Part shown: piece by piece, positions 37,631 through 48,397 of the stretch
Layout of the letters: each line of letters opens with the position of its first letter
How positions within the stretch are numbered: position 1 is the first letter of the stretch
From: Pontederia crassipes
Taxonomy: Eukaryota > Streptophyta > Magnoliopsida > Commelinales > Pontederiaceae
Reading direction: 5' to 3'
Assembly: GCA_030549335.1 (NCBI GenBank)
Contig: CM060189.1
Coordinates: 31,209,001-31,273,000 of the forward strand
DNA: 64,000 nucleotides
Position numbers and translations under genes: made by a program
Notes under the pieces: model-generated
What the model saw: the letters and a program-made list of their open reading frames with translations, nothing else
Databases searched by the model: none
What the model was told of the DNA's origin: nothing

Positions 37631-37991
37631 TGTTAGAATTTCTGCACGAGAGAAATTATGCACCGTAAGAAAATCTGAAAAATTTAAGGCGACGCAGTGT
37701 TTTATTAGGTGGAAGAAACAGAAGATAATTACAAGATCATATTTCTTTCTCTTTGGACTCTTGGGGAGTTTATATATGCACTCTCTTTTACAAATGATAG
37801 GAGTTACAGACCAACTGTGACTCTATTAATGTCAAAAATAGGACACCTATCTCGTGATAGGAAAATAAATTAATTCCTTAACAATCTCATGATAAGAAAA
37901 TATACAAAATATATCAAACATATTTTATTTTATTTCGAAATTTGGATCCATATGAATTTCAATTGAAGTATGATTTAATGCATTATTAACA
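37631..37991 (-). repeat. 5' LTR of copia copy A
   Basis: Direct repeat partner of 34812-35147. On the minus strand it runs from TGTTAATAATGC to AATTCTAACA and is followed by the primer-site-like AACTGGTATTAGAGTG. Confidence 0.88.
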
Positions 37992-37996
37992 GAAAT

Positions 37997-39403
37997 GAAT
38001 TTCAAATGACGCATCTTTCGATCTTTGCGGATTCTTAGGCCCTAATGGTACAAGAACAATCCCCAAGAATGAGGTATTGTTCTTTTTTTCTGTCAAAGGT
38101 TAATTTTAAAAATATGTAGTTGACATATTAATCATTGTAGAATAAAATAAAGTAAAGAACAAATTGTTCTAGAACAATCTTTTTCTCATCATAAGAACAT
38201 AGTGAAAATAAATGAAGTTTATTTAAAATTTATTAACACTTTACCAAACAATATCTTATTAAGCATCGCATTTTTAATTTATTGGCGACATGCTGGTGAA
38301 GCCTAGAGAGACTTTTTAGAACCGTTAAAGATAACTTCTCTAGCAGCTAATGGCAATATCTTTTACTAAAATTTGAATTCTCTTGTTTTAGAAGGTTTGA
38401 ATTCCCTTTTTGCGTGCGATTAAACTAATATTATATTCCAATACAATATTATGCTTCTTTAAAGTTATTATCACATGATTAGTATTTTTATATTTATATT
38501 AAAAAATTATATCGTGCCTCTTAATATACATATACATAATTAGATTTGAAAAAGATTATATCAATGCTTTATTGTTAATTTACTCCGTATATATACAATA
38601 TATTTTTCCATAATTTATATTAGTTAAATACATTTAAATAATAGAGTAGTATATTATCATCATCTACCTAATCTTAAGATGAAATAAATTTCTTAGTGAA
38701 CTTATTTCTTTTCTTACATCCTTGTCGTTCCTTTCTTTATCTATTCCCTATAATAGAGACGAAGAGGGGGTTCACCCTCCTCAATGTCTTCCATCACATT
38801 CTCTATCGTTGCTCGATAGAGGCAAGACCTCTTTCTTCATTATTTAAAGATAACTTATTATTTATTAATACTTTACTATTTATGCATATATGTGAAAGAG
38901 AGAAAATGTTTGGCTTATTAGTCGGGCCAATATTTCTACATCGAGGATTATTCTTTTGAATTAAAATTCAGTAAAAGAAATTAACAAATTAGAATGCCAA
39001 ATAGCGTCAAAAACCACGACGCTACCTCGGTGTCAAAGGCATCACAACATCAACGATTTTGGATCGACAAACAGGCGATGCCACTTGCCTTTTCATCGTC
39101 TCGAAGTAGCGTCGCCTTTGAGTGACAACCACCTGATGACATATGTGACACCATCGCGACGGTATATTGTCACTATTTTTAACATCGCATTTACACAAAC
39201 TAATTAAGGTTATCCAATCAGTATTAGCATTACATTTATTTCTATATTTAGTTACCTTACCACTAAAATATATTTTATCTATTAGAAGAATATCAAAGTC
39301 TAAAATAAAGAAGCACTAAAGAGAAATTAAGCTAGGTTAAAGTAACAATATAACATATGGATTTTAAGCTTACCATAAGATGAAACCAAAATCTTAATTA
39401 TAC

Positions 39404-39406
<3 letters not shown>
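37997..39406. other. AT-rich gene-free region
   Basis: No gene. Around 39000-39180 a GC-richer patch repeats words such as GCGTCGCC/GGCGATGCC and CACGACGCTACC. It may be the worn subterminal region of a DNA transposon, but no terminus is visible. Confidence 0.45.

Positions 39407-39445
<39 letters not shown>
39407..39445. repeat. (TA)n microsatellite
   Basis: About 19 TA units. Confidence 0.95.
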
Positions 39446-39448
<3 letters not shown>

Positions 39449-39768
39449 GGAAGCGGCATTGCGCGATGATGATGTTGCAATGCTTCGGCTGTCTCTCCCG
39501 TGAGACAAGCATCATCCTCTCCAACACATCCCCCACCTTCTCCTCTCGTGTTTTTCAGATCCTTTTGCACTTTCGCCACTGCATCCTTATCAGCATTGAT
39601 CTCAATGGCCTCCTCCTCCTCCATGGCAGGGAGCTTGGACTTTAGCCTTGTGAGCCCTAAATCTTCGATCATGCTCCAAAGTTGGCTGATGTGTCGCATT
39701 TGATGCAAGAAAAAGGGCAAGGTTAGTAGATGTCCAAGCAGCATTTGACCCTGATTGGATCTGAGCAT
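39446..39768 (-). other. Unidentified coding-like segment next to a (TA)n run
   Basis: A minus-strand frame of 120 residues has a normal-looking composition in its middle: LWSMIEDLGLTRLKSKLPAM, EEEEAIEINADKDAVAKVQK, then an acidic/Gly part. It ends in poly-(Tyr-Ile) from the TA repeat. I do not recognise the family. No intron signals or neighbours support a gene, so it may be a captured or decayed gene fragment. Confidence 0.25.
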
Positions 39769-40061
39769 AAACTAAAAGGATTGGATGTTTTCTCTTGCAG
39801 ATATCAAATTTACCAATTATTCAATAACAATTGGAGCAAAACTTTAAGATTTTATCTATCCTCGTATTGCAGTTAGAAGGTCAAATGATTCACGTTTCAA
39901 ACATTCCATTTGTTTCTTCGCCTTTTGTGGTTTTAAATCAAAGGCAGGTAGCAAATGAATATTTGGGAGACTCCTTTTGGTATTAATTTACAGAGGGAGT
40001 GGAATCATGTTAAAGAAGAAAATCTTTGAAACTCTAACAAGAGGAAGAGGACATAGATTGG

Positions 40062-40800
40062 GCGAATCTTAATGTGCGCCCACACAAATTGGGCGAGATC
40101 CAACGTCGTTGGATCTGCAATGGATGGACGAGATGAAGGGCGCATGGTTCAAGGCGGTTTAGGGCGGTTCGAGTGCGTGGTTCAAGTTGTCCAATTCGCG
40201 AGTTGTGTCTCCTCCCTCGTCGATGACATCTCCGATCTCCTCCACTCTCTACGTGAGTCCTCCACTATCTGCCCTCCGTTCGTCGATTGTCGTCTGCGAG
40301 TCGCGAGCCGCTGCCCTTTGCCCTCCTTTCGTTGATCTCCCTCTGTAAGTCCCAATCCGACACCCTCCACCCTTTGTTCATTCGCTCGTCGCACTGCGCT
40401 CGCGAATCAAGATAGACGATCGGAGATCTCGCGATCGCACGCCTGCGAACCGTCTATCACCTTTTGTGAGTCTCCGCCCTCTGTTCTTCGATCGTGATCT
40501 ACGAGCCGCAAGCCGCCTCTTTGTGCTCGTGGATCAAGCGAGACAACCAGAGATCTTGTGCTCGTGCGCCTGCGAATCGTCGATCGCGCTCTGTGAGCCG
40601 CCGTCCTTTTTCCTCCGTTCGCCGATCGTGCTCTACGAGCTGCAACTCGTCGCTCTGCGCTCGCGGATCAGGAGAGACGACCAAAGACCTCGTTCTTGTT
40701 CGCCTGCGAACCGCCCTCGTGCTCTCTGAACTGCCACTGTCCTATCTTGAACCGGCATGCATAAATCTCATCCCTTCATCAAAGTTTCGATGGTCTTGAA
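40062..40800. repeat. GC-rich block with a minisatellite of about 130 bp
   Basis: From about 40385 to 40735 roughly three diverged units follow one another. Each has CTCGCGGATCA or a variant, GAGATC, CGCCTGCGAA, CTCTGTGAG, CCGTTCGCCGATCGTGCTCT and ACGAGC. Weaker copies of the same words extend back to about 40200. All open frames here change with the repeat and none looks like a real gene. Confidence 0.65.
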
Positions 40801-41654
40801 TTTGCTACCACAAAAGTGTGGTAATACACTAATATTTATATAATAAGGTTGATAAAAATTTATGACCGTTGATTATATATTTGATAGTCACGATTAAACT
40901 CTTTTATTTGTTTTGTTAATATGGCTTTCATATTTTTTTTGTCCTTTTATTTGAATTATCAGATGAAATGTACGTATTATGAATTTTATATGCATGCATG
41001 ATTATCAAATTAATTAAACGTTAAAATATGAGTGTTATCTCAACTAAGTCTAAAAAGACACACATCGACCTTTTTATTTTTTGAAAGACTAAAACTTAGT
41101 AAATCTATTAACACAGCCACGATTTCGATCTATAATAAGATTCCCCCCTTGTCGTAATTGTAGTAGTTTATTTAACCCAAAAAAAAAAACAGGGTCGGTA
41201 AAAATAAAAGAATAGATTCTACAATTGTCAATCCTTAAACTTTTAGTAAGTGTACGATCTTTGAGATCAAGCACAAGCTAATTAAGCCCTAGAAAACTTA
41301 TGAGATACAGATTTCATACATATCACAAGCCCCTCCTTTTCTATCCATTAATTTTTTTTTCGATATGAATCCACTAACTTATTTTCTTTAGGTTATTTAG
41401 GAACGATTTGGGTGCAAAAAATATATATATTTCAAACAAAAGTTTCTTTTACTTCTCACACCGAGAACAATTATGTTCCTCTACTTATCTAAAACACAAA
41501 TGAAAGAATCAGAATAACAAAAAAACTAAATTGAATAGTCAAGAACCATTAAGAAACTTAAGAAGAATGCAAGTTTTCATCGTCTTCTTGTTTTGACCAA
41601 CACTTTGATGGAATGAAATTTTAAAACAAAACAATAGAAATATTTTCTTCTCAG
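40801..41654. other. AT-rich spacer
   Basis: No gene, repeat family or RNA recognised. Confidence 0.5.
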
Positions 41655-42011
41655 TGTTAGAATTTCTGCATGAAAGAAATTATGCACCGCGAGAGAACTC
41701 GATAAATTTAAGACGACATAGAATTTTATTAGATGGAAAAAACAGAAGAGGATTACAAGATCAAATTGATTTCTCTTTGAAACTCTATGGAGTTTATATA
41801 TGCACTCCCTTTAACAGATAATAGGAATTAGAGACCAACTGAGGCTCTATATTAATCTAAAAAATATGACATCTACCTTGTAATAAGGAAATAAATCAAT
41901 TCCTTAACAATCTCATGACAAGGAAATATACAGAATATGTCAGGTTTTCTTTTACTTCTTTGGATTCAAACATATTTCCAGTTAAAGTAGTATTCAAAGC
42001 ATTAACTAACA
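41655..42011 (-). repeat. 3' LTR of copia copy B
   Basis: Direct-repeat partner of 43260-43620. Shared landmarks: AATTATGCACCGCGAGAGAA, ACAGAAGAGGATTACAAGAT, CTTTTACTTCTTTGGAT. Confidence 0.87.
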
Positions 42012-43259
42012 AATCACCACTTTGAATTGAATCCTAGTATCTAACACTCTCTGTCGCCGCCAGTCCCTGTTCTGATTTTGCACATGCGATAGCATCCTTG
42101 TAGCTTGATCTGGCGATTCCACATCTTCAACTACTTGGAATGCATATGCATCTATGTCCTCAAAGTCATAACGCTTAGGAAGACCTGCGAGCACGTCCTA
42201 CAGCTAGACTTGTCATTGCTTCTTCTGCTTGCTCCTCAGACTCTAGTTGTTTAACCTGATGAGATTCTTCTGGCCCATTTTGAATTGGAGTTAATTCAAA
42301 CTCACTTGTTTGTTGACACCCTCCTCTGCTGAGTCAACAATATCTGATTTCTGCTTGAGCATAGACATCTCATCAAAGGATATATTTTTACTGTGAATAA
42401 CCTTCTGCTCCGAGGGAGAACAAATTCTGAAGTTTTTTACACCTGCACCATATCACACAAAAACTTCTTCTTTAGCCCTCGGTTCCAACTTTCCTTCGCT
42501 GACATGATAATATGATGGACAGTCAAATACTTTCATATTAGAATAATCAATAGAGTTTCCTGACCATACCTCAATGGGAGTCTTCAGATCGATCGTGGTT
42601 GCAGGACTCCGATTGATAAGATAACATGTTGTGCTAACAGCCTCGCCCAGAATGACTTGTTCAAACCAAAATTAAAGAACATGCACTGTGCCCTCTTCAG
42701 AAGAGTTCTGTTCATGCATTCTGCTACACCATTCTCGTGTTGTGTATTTCTGATGGTGCGATGTCTAACAATGCCTTCATCCTTGCAGAATCGATCAAAT
42801 TTAGACGAACAAAACTTCAAGTCGTTATCGGTACGAAGACGTTTTACTTTTCTCGATGTCTGATTCTCCATCAGAGTCTTCCATTGCTTGAAAGTTTCAA
42901 ATGTATCATTCTTGTGCTTCATCATGAATACTCATGTCATCCTTGAGTTATCATCTATCACAGATAGGAAATATTTGGAACCTCCTAGAGATGGAACATG
43001 AAAGGGGCCCCAACAGTCAACGTGGATGTAATCAAGGTCGAATTTCTTTTCTTTGTCATTCGAGTCTTCCTCCTTCGATTTGTTCTTTGGCACGTTTCCG
43101 AGCGGCGTCCAAACTCCTAGTTGTTTCAAAAGTGCCCGCATCTTGATCTGTCAAAGGTTGAAACTGTTTCGCCCAGTGAATTTCTCGATGTTGACATTTG
43201 CGATGCTATCTCTGCGCCTGACGGAGGATCGTCGACGAAGCCTCACTCTAATACCAATT

Positions 43260-43620
43260 TGTTAGAATTTTTATACGAGATAAATTATGCACCGCGAGAG
43301 AATCCGAGAAATTTAAGGCGACGCAAAATTTTATTAAATGGAAGAAACAGAAGAGGATTACAAGATCAGATTAATTTCTCCTTGGACCTCTAGGGAGTTT
43401 ATATAGGCACTCCTTTTAACAAATGATAGGAATTAGAAACCAGCTGAGAGTCTATATTAATTTCAAAAATAGGACACATACCTTGTAACAAGGAAATAAA
43501 TCAATTCCTTAACAATTTCATGATAAGAAAATATACATAATATGTCAGACAAATTTCCTTTTACTTCTTTGGATCCAAACAGATTTCTAGTTAAAGTAGG
43601 ATTCAAGCCATTAATTAACA
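43260..43620 (-). repeat. 5' LTR of copia copy B
   Basis: Matches 41655-42011 as a direct repeat and is close to the LTRs of copy A. It begins TGTTAATTAATGG on the minus strand. Confidence 0.87.
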
Positions 43621-43814
43621 CCTAGGATGAATGGGAAATGCAAAAGAAGAAATTTTTAACTAAATTGATTTCATCCAAATTGTTGCGTGTTTTAAGAACT
43701 TTATAATGGGCAAGTTAAAGTTTCATCATTACGAAAGTTTCAAATGCACATTTTAATCTCTATATGCTTTTTAGCAATGTATACATTTTGATCATTATGT
43801 ATATATCATTTCAT

Positions 43815-43862
<48 letters not shown>

Positions 43863-44236
43863 GTAATAGTAATAGTAATAGTAATAGTAATAGTAATAAT
43901 AATAATAATAATCTTTATATATCTTTTGACATATATATACACCTCTTAAATTTTATATGCCTTTTAAGATATATATATATATATATATATATACTTTTTT
44001 TTATCTCTACACATATAATTTCATATTAACAAATATGTCCATACAATATGTTCCAATGATAAGCTCTAAAATATTTTCATCATTGGATGCATCCTTAATT
44101 ATGTGCAATACTTGTCATGAGTTGAAGACCTCTGAATTTGGTTGTAATATCCTAAATTTCAACTCAATAATAAGTTTATTTTAAACAATTAGAACGGAAA
44201 CGGTTCCTTTTTGTATGGTGAGGCCTGTTCGACTTT
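43621..44236. other. Spacer with microsatellites
   Basis: Apart from the simple repeats at 43815-43912 and (TA)n at 43970-43993 I see no gene. Confidence 0.6.
43815..43912. repeat. (TAA)n-(TAGTAA)n compound microsatellite
   Basis: A pure TAA run changes to TAGTAA hexamers for about 36 bp and returns to TAA. The poly-Ile frame across it is an artefact. Confidence 0.95.
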
Positions 44237-44239
44237 GCT

Positions 44240-45023
44240 CAGGCGTATGACCCCCATACGCCCAGCGCCCACCGTTTCATCACTTTTGACGCGGAAGGAT
44301 GGTCGGCGTTGGCGGCGCACGGCGGGGAAGAACCGTGAGGGAGACGAACGGCGGGGAGGAAGAGAAGGAGGAGGCTGAGGGCAGGTTGTCGGGGGAGGAC
44401 AGGAGATTCGCCGTCGTCGAGCTCTCTCTCTTGTGCACGATCTCCGATAGCTTGCCTCATCATCGATTGAAGAGAAAGGGAGAGATAAGATCGCGGCCTT
44501 TGTCTTGCCGGATCCCGATCGGCCACCCTCGCCTCGTCACCGACGATGGCGAACAGAGAGAAAGGGGGATAGATCGGATCTAGCAGTCATTGCCGCTTAG
44601 TCCCTTGCGCCTCGTCGCCGCCTAGCCGCTCGCGCCTCGCAGCCTCCATCGTCGCCGTCGCCTCCCGTCCGATCTACACGCCAGGTGGCGAATTCGTCAC
44701 CTGGAGGCCGGAGAACGCCACCTCGCGGTAGATCCGGACGGCCGTCGCCTGGCGATCAGATTAGGCCGCGGCCGGCACAAATTGCCTGACGGCCGATCAG
44801 GTCACGGCCGACCACATTGCAGAATCGGGAGAGGGAGAAGGGCGGCCAGATCTAAAGAGGGAGAGGAAGAAGGGCGGCCAGATCTAAAGAGGGAGAGGAA
44901 GAGGAAGAGCGTAGCCGGAGATATCGCCGCCGAAGAGATCGTCACTGGAGGAGAGAGCGTCAAAAGAAGGCCCACCGTCCGATTAAATCGGACGGTGAAG
45001 GGCAGGTGTATGACCCATTAAAT

Positions 45024-45025
<2 letters not shown>
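44240..45025. mobile_element. GC-rich TIR element of a (TA)n-associated family, copy 1
   Basis: Shares end structure with copy 2 (47602-48378). The right end reads GTGTATGACCCATTAAATTA next to (TA)n. Just inside is a near-perfect palindrome at 44974-44996 (ACCGTCCGATT, one base, its complement). At the left is a hairpin GGCGTATG-ACCCC-CATACGCC (44242-44262). The interior is very GC-rich with CGTCGCCG-type words and holds an exact 32-bp duplication. The terminal ATTTAATGGG seen in copy 2 is not recognised at the left end, so that end may be lost. No family protein is encoded; the open frames overlap on both strands. Confidence 0.55.
44837..44904. repeat. 32-bp exact tandem duplication in copy 1
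   Basis: AGAAGGGCGGCCAGATCTAA followed by AGAGGGAGAGGA occurs twice in a row without a mismatch. The identity shows recent slippage. Confidence 0.85.

Positions 45026-45068
<43 letters not shown>
45026..45068. repeat. (TA)n microsatellite at the edge of copy 1
   Basis: About 21 TA units directly after the right terminus of the GC-rich element. Confidence 0.95.
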
Positions 45069-45071
<3 letters not shown>

Positions 45072-46598
45072 TGTCGTCAATTCCGTGGAAGATGTTCTCT
45101 GATGGTAGATGCCAAGAATCCGCAAGTTGCTGTACGTCCCATGACCCACTTTATTCATGCACTAGAAACATATTCTCTGTTTCTGGTTCAGAAAATATAT
45201 TTAGCACGAGTTAATTAATTTCGAACCTTAATTAATTAACTCCATCTCATGTTATGTATTATTAACAAGACGGTACTTTTCGATATTGAGAATTTATTAT
45301 TAGTATCCGACTAATTTGAAAATAGGATAAAAAAATGAAATATACTATATATATATTTGACTCCAAAATTACTACATCAAAAGAATCACCCGAGACGCAA
45401 CTCTATTAATCGGCTGTGCCAAATAATATTTAATTATCCATCTAATAATCTTTAATTATCCATCTATTATATATATATATATATTAGGAAGAAGAATAAT
45501 TCTCTGATGTTTTCAGGGACAGCTCTCAGGTCTTATCTTCTCTCAAAAGGGTTCTTTTAATTTGTTTACTTTTTCCATTCCATTATTAGGGCAAAAGAAA
45601 GAAAATGCATTTGCCACGGATCAGCAGGGACCTTCCTTTCAATTCATGAAAGGAACGTTCCCATTAATTTTGTACTAACGCCACTTTCATTCGTGAAAGG
45701 AGGAGCAAAGATAGTTTTTCAGGTGGTAGAATTATTATTATATTTGTTGCGATAATTAATAAATATTAAGACCATGTTGTTTTACAACTTTTTTTTCTTT
45801 TTGAAAAAGAATAGTTAACACGTCTTATTTAATATGATAATAGACATGGTATTATTGCACATCTAATTTAATAAGATTAATTAGTTGGTATGTTTTTTTT
45901 GTTTAGGACGTTTTTGAAACAAAGGGAGAAAAAGGATGACTGAGAGGGGAAGGGTAAATTTGATCCTTTTTTTTAATTTCTTTTGCCGAATGAAAAGAAA
46001 AGGTTAATCTTTAAGTATATTTTACTAAATACCTTTTAATTTTAATTTTTTTCTTAATATTATCTTCTAATTTTACTTCATATTTAAATTGTCCTTCATC
46101 TTTTAACGTGTTTTATATATTATCCTTTTGATTTATAATCGATCGTTTCCAATTGAGTTTATCGACGTGGCATCCATTCGACTTTTCTTCACGTGAACAG
46201 CTGATCAACGTGACATCATTAAAAAATATTAAAAAAATAAAAATAAATGAGACACCCACCATGCCAGTCGGCTCGTTGGTGCGAAAGAAAGATGATGGCA
46301 CCCCTCTATCGATGAAAGGAGGGTGTCATCCCCTATCGCAAGCAACTTTGTAAGAGGTCGTAGAAGGAGGCGACGCCCCCACTTTTCATGGGAGTTGTGA
46401 TTTATCTTGATTCTTTTTAATCCAATTCTATAACTATTTGGTTAATTGCGACGTGACAATCGATTCCTCTTAAATTATTAATACTTCAGATCTTTTATGA
46501 CTCCAATATAGTCAGAAACATCTCAAAACTATCTGTAAAGCAAAAAAAAAGTTACATATAAAAAATTTTCTATTTTTTTTCTTTTGTTGTTGGCTGAA

Positions 46599-46646
<48 letters not shown>

Positions 46647-47549
46647 TTATCTATTTATACTTCCAACTGCGGCACTATTGGGCCCCTCTAGTCGTACAGG
46701 GCCGGGCTCTATTGAGCCTTCGCTGTAACCAACCAAAAAGAAAACCTTTTTTTTTCTTTTTCTTTAACCGAAAACAAAAGGCGAAAATGACAGACATGAT
46801 TCCTTTTAAAAAATTAAAAATAATTAAATATAAAAGGAGATATAGAAATGGACATTTTTTCCCCTAAAACCTTTAGCTTTTCCTATGATGAAATAATATT
46901 TTCTTATTATTGGAATTTTGTTTTGCCACAACGTGCGTGAAAGCGGCATTATGTCACAGTATGAGTTATTTGGTCACGGGCGCTGTACCGGGGGCCCCAT
47001 CCATCCGACCAATTGAAAGCGGCATCAGCTCAGCTGACTAGGAACGGGCGCAGTACGGGTTTGGAGGATTTTTCTTTTAGTTTTCAAGATTTTTTTTTAT
47101 ATTTGTTCATGTGATTTTTTATGTTTAAAAAGTTTATCAACTTTTACGGGTGGTTTGTTTGGAATCCTATTTTTTATATAAATTTTATATCTATAACAGG
47201 GGATTGATAATATTTTCATTATATAAATTAATTAATAATACTCGTGCATTATGTATATCTTAATACTATTATTTATGACTGATTTCAGTTATATATATAC
47301 ATACAATCGCATAAATATTATATTCTTTGAATAATTTAATAATAATGATTATGCATAATTTATATAATTTAAATAATTTAGATTTCCGCCTAGCATCTCG
47401 GTTTTTTAAAAATTTAAAAAACGTATAGTAGTTTGTTTTAAACTTTAAAAGACCTAAATCATTCATGTGGGCTCGGTGCCATTTTTTAGATTTTAGCCCT
47501 ACAGCTGATGTGCGCAACTATATAAGTAATAACTGTTGCTAAACCTAAG

Positions 47550-47552
<3 letters not shown>
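45069..47552. other. AT-rich gene-free region
   Basis: Contains (TA)n at 45470-45484 and 46604-46645. Near 46290-46340 a small hairpin pairs GATGGCACCCCTC with GAGGGTGTCATC. Around 46937-47062 a weak direct duplication is marked by GAAAGCGGCAT and ACGGGCGC. No gene or named family. Confidence 0.5.
46604..46645. repeat. (TA)n microsatellite
   Basis: About 20 TA units. Confidence 0.95.

Positions 47553-47601
<49 letters not shown>
47553..47601. repeat. (TA)n microsatellite at the left edge of copy 2
   Basis: About 24 TA units leading straight into the terminal sequence TTTAATGGGGTCATAAGC. Confidence 0.95.
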
Positions 47602-47605
<4 letters not shown>

Positions 47606-48378
47606 ATGGGGTCATAAGCGTATGGCGTATGACCCCCATATGCATCAACATCCACATCGGACGGTGAGCGATGCGATGCGCAAGATCGGCCACCTCCCCA
47701 CTGTGATCTCTTCTTCCTTACCTCTCCTCCGAGCATCGCCGCCGTTGCCATCGTCACTGCCACAGGCACCTCTGAGCGTCGTCATCGTCGTCGGCGCCCC
47801 AACCGACCTCTGCAACATCCTCCGAGTCTACCACTCGCGAGCGCCTCCTGCGATCGTCGGCCATGTCGATGACGACCTTCCCTCGCCGTCGATCGGAGAG
47901 AAAGGGGGAGCGTAGATCGCAACTCTCGTCTCGTCGGATCCTTCGCAATCAGCCACCTCACCTTGTCTGCCGCCCTCGCCTCATCGCCATCGTCAGATTG
48001 GGGAGAAAGGGGGAGAGATTGGATCGCCTTGCAGCTGTCGTTGCCAAGATGCTCACGCCTTGTTGCTGCTGTCGTCTCCCTACTCATGCCTCGCCGTCGT
48101 CACCTCACAGCTGTCGACGCCTCACTGCTCTCACCTCTCCGTCGTCGCCTCGCCGCTCGGGTCTTGCAGCCGCCGTCGCCTGGCCGCTCATGTCTCGCAA
48201 CTGTCGTCGCGATTCACCGCTCGCACCTCGCCGCTCGTGTCTCGCAGCCGCAGTCGCCTCGCCGCTCGTGTCTCACAACCGCAGTCGCCTCGCCGCTCAC
48301 GCTTCGCCGTTCATGCCTCGTCGTCGCCCACCATCCAATTAGATTGGACAGTGGGTAGTGGCTTATGACCCCATTAAA
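47602..48378. mobile_element. GC-rich TIR element between (TA)n runs, copy 2
   Basis: 777 bp with inverted ends: left TTTAATGGGGTCATAAGC (47602-47619) and right GCTTATGACCCCATTAAA (48361-48378), perfect over 18 bp. TA runs border both sides (47553-47601, 48382-48397). A CGGACGGTGAG box lies inside the left end. The counterpart of copy 1's palindrome at 48330-48352 is worn (ACCATCCAATT and ATTGGACAGT), mostly by C-to-T-type changes. The GC-rich interior carries a tandem array. Ends plus TA flanks recall rice Micron elements, which insert in (TA)n tracts; I cannot confirm homology. No transposase. Confidence 0.7.
48110..48310. repeat. Tandem array of about 31 bp inside copy 2
   Basis: CTCGCCGCTCGTGTCTCGCA followed by GCCGCAGTCGC recurs about five times with growing mismatch to the left. 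The Ser/Arg-rich open frames on this strand are produced by the array. Confidence 0.75.
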
Positions 48379-48397
48379 TACTATATATATATATATC

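Larger units (their letters stand above)
34812..37991 (-). mobile_element. Copia LTR-retrotransposon fossil, copy A
   Basis: Minus strand. LTRs at 37631-37991 (5', 361 bp) and 34812-35147 (3', 336 bp), starting TGTTAATAATGC and ending TTCTAACA or a variant. Flanks GAAAT and GCAAT look like a worn 5-bp target duplication. A tRNA-Met-type primer site (CTGGTATTAGAGTG) abuts the 5' LTR and a purine tract the 3' LTR. Parts seen: gag (37573 downward, KKFTGRNSFSLWQIKMRALL), zinc knuckle, protease-proximal region, GAG-pre-integrase and integrase (to about 35494). It is broken in many places. By eye the LTRs differ clearly, so the insertion is old. Copy B at 41655 is the same family. Confidence 0.88.
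41655..43620 (-). mobile_element. Copia LTR-retrotransposon fossil, copy B (same family as copy A)
   Basis: Minus strand. LTRs at 43260-43620 (5', 361 bp) and 41655-42011 (3', 357 bp). Primer-site-like TTGGTATTAGAGTGAGG and a purine tract (AAAGTGGTGATT) sit at the expected places. The flanks CTCAG and CCTAG agree at three of five positions. Parts seen: gag start (about 43190-43040) and integrase (about 42970-42560), then the same short terminal segment as copy A (YDFEDIDAYAFQVVE near 42160). It is broken and shorter than copy A. LTR differences suggest an old insertion, perhaps somewhat younger than copy A. Confidence 0.87.
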
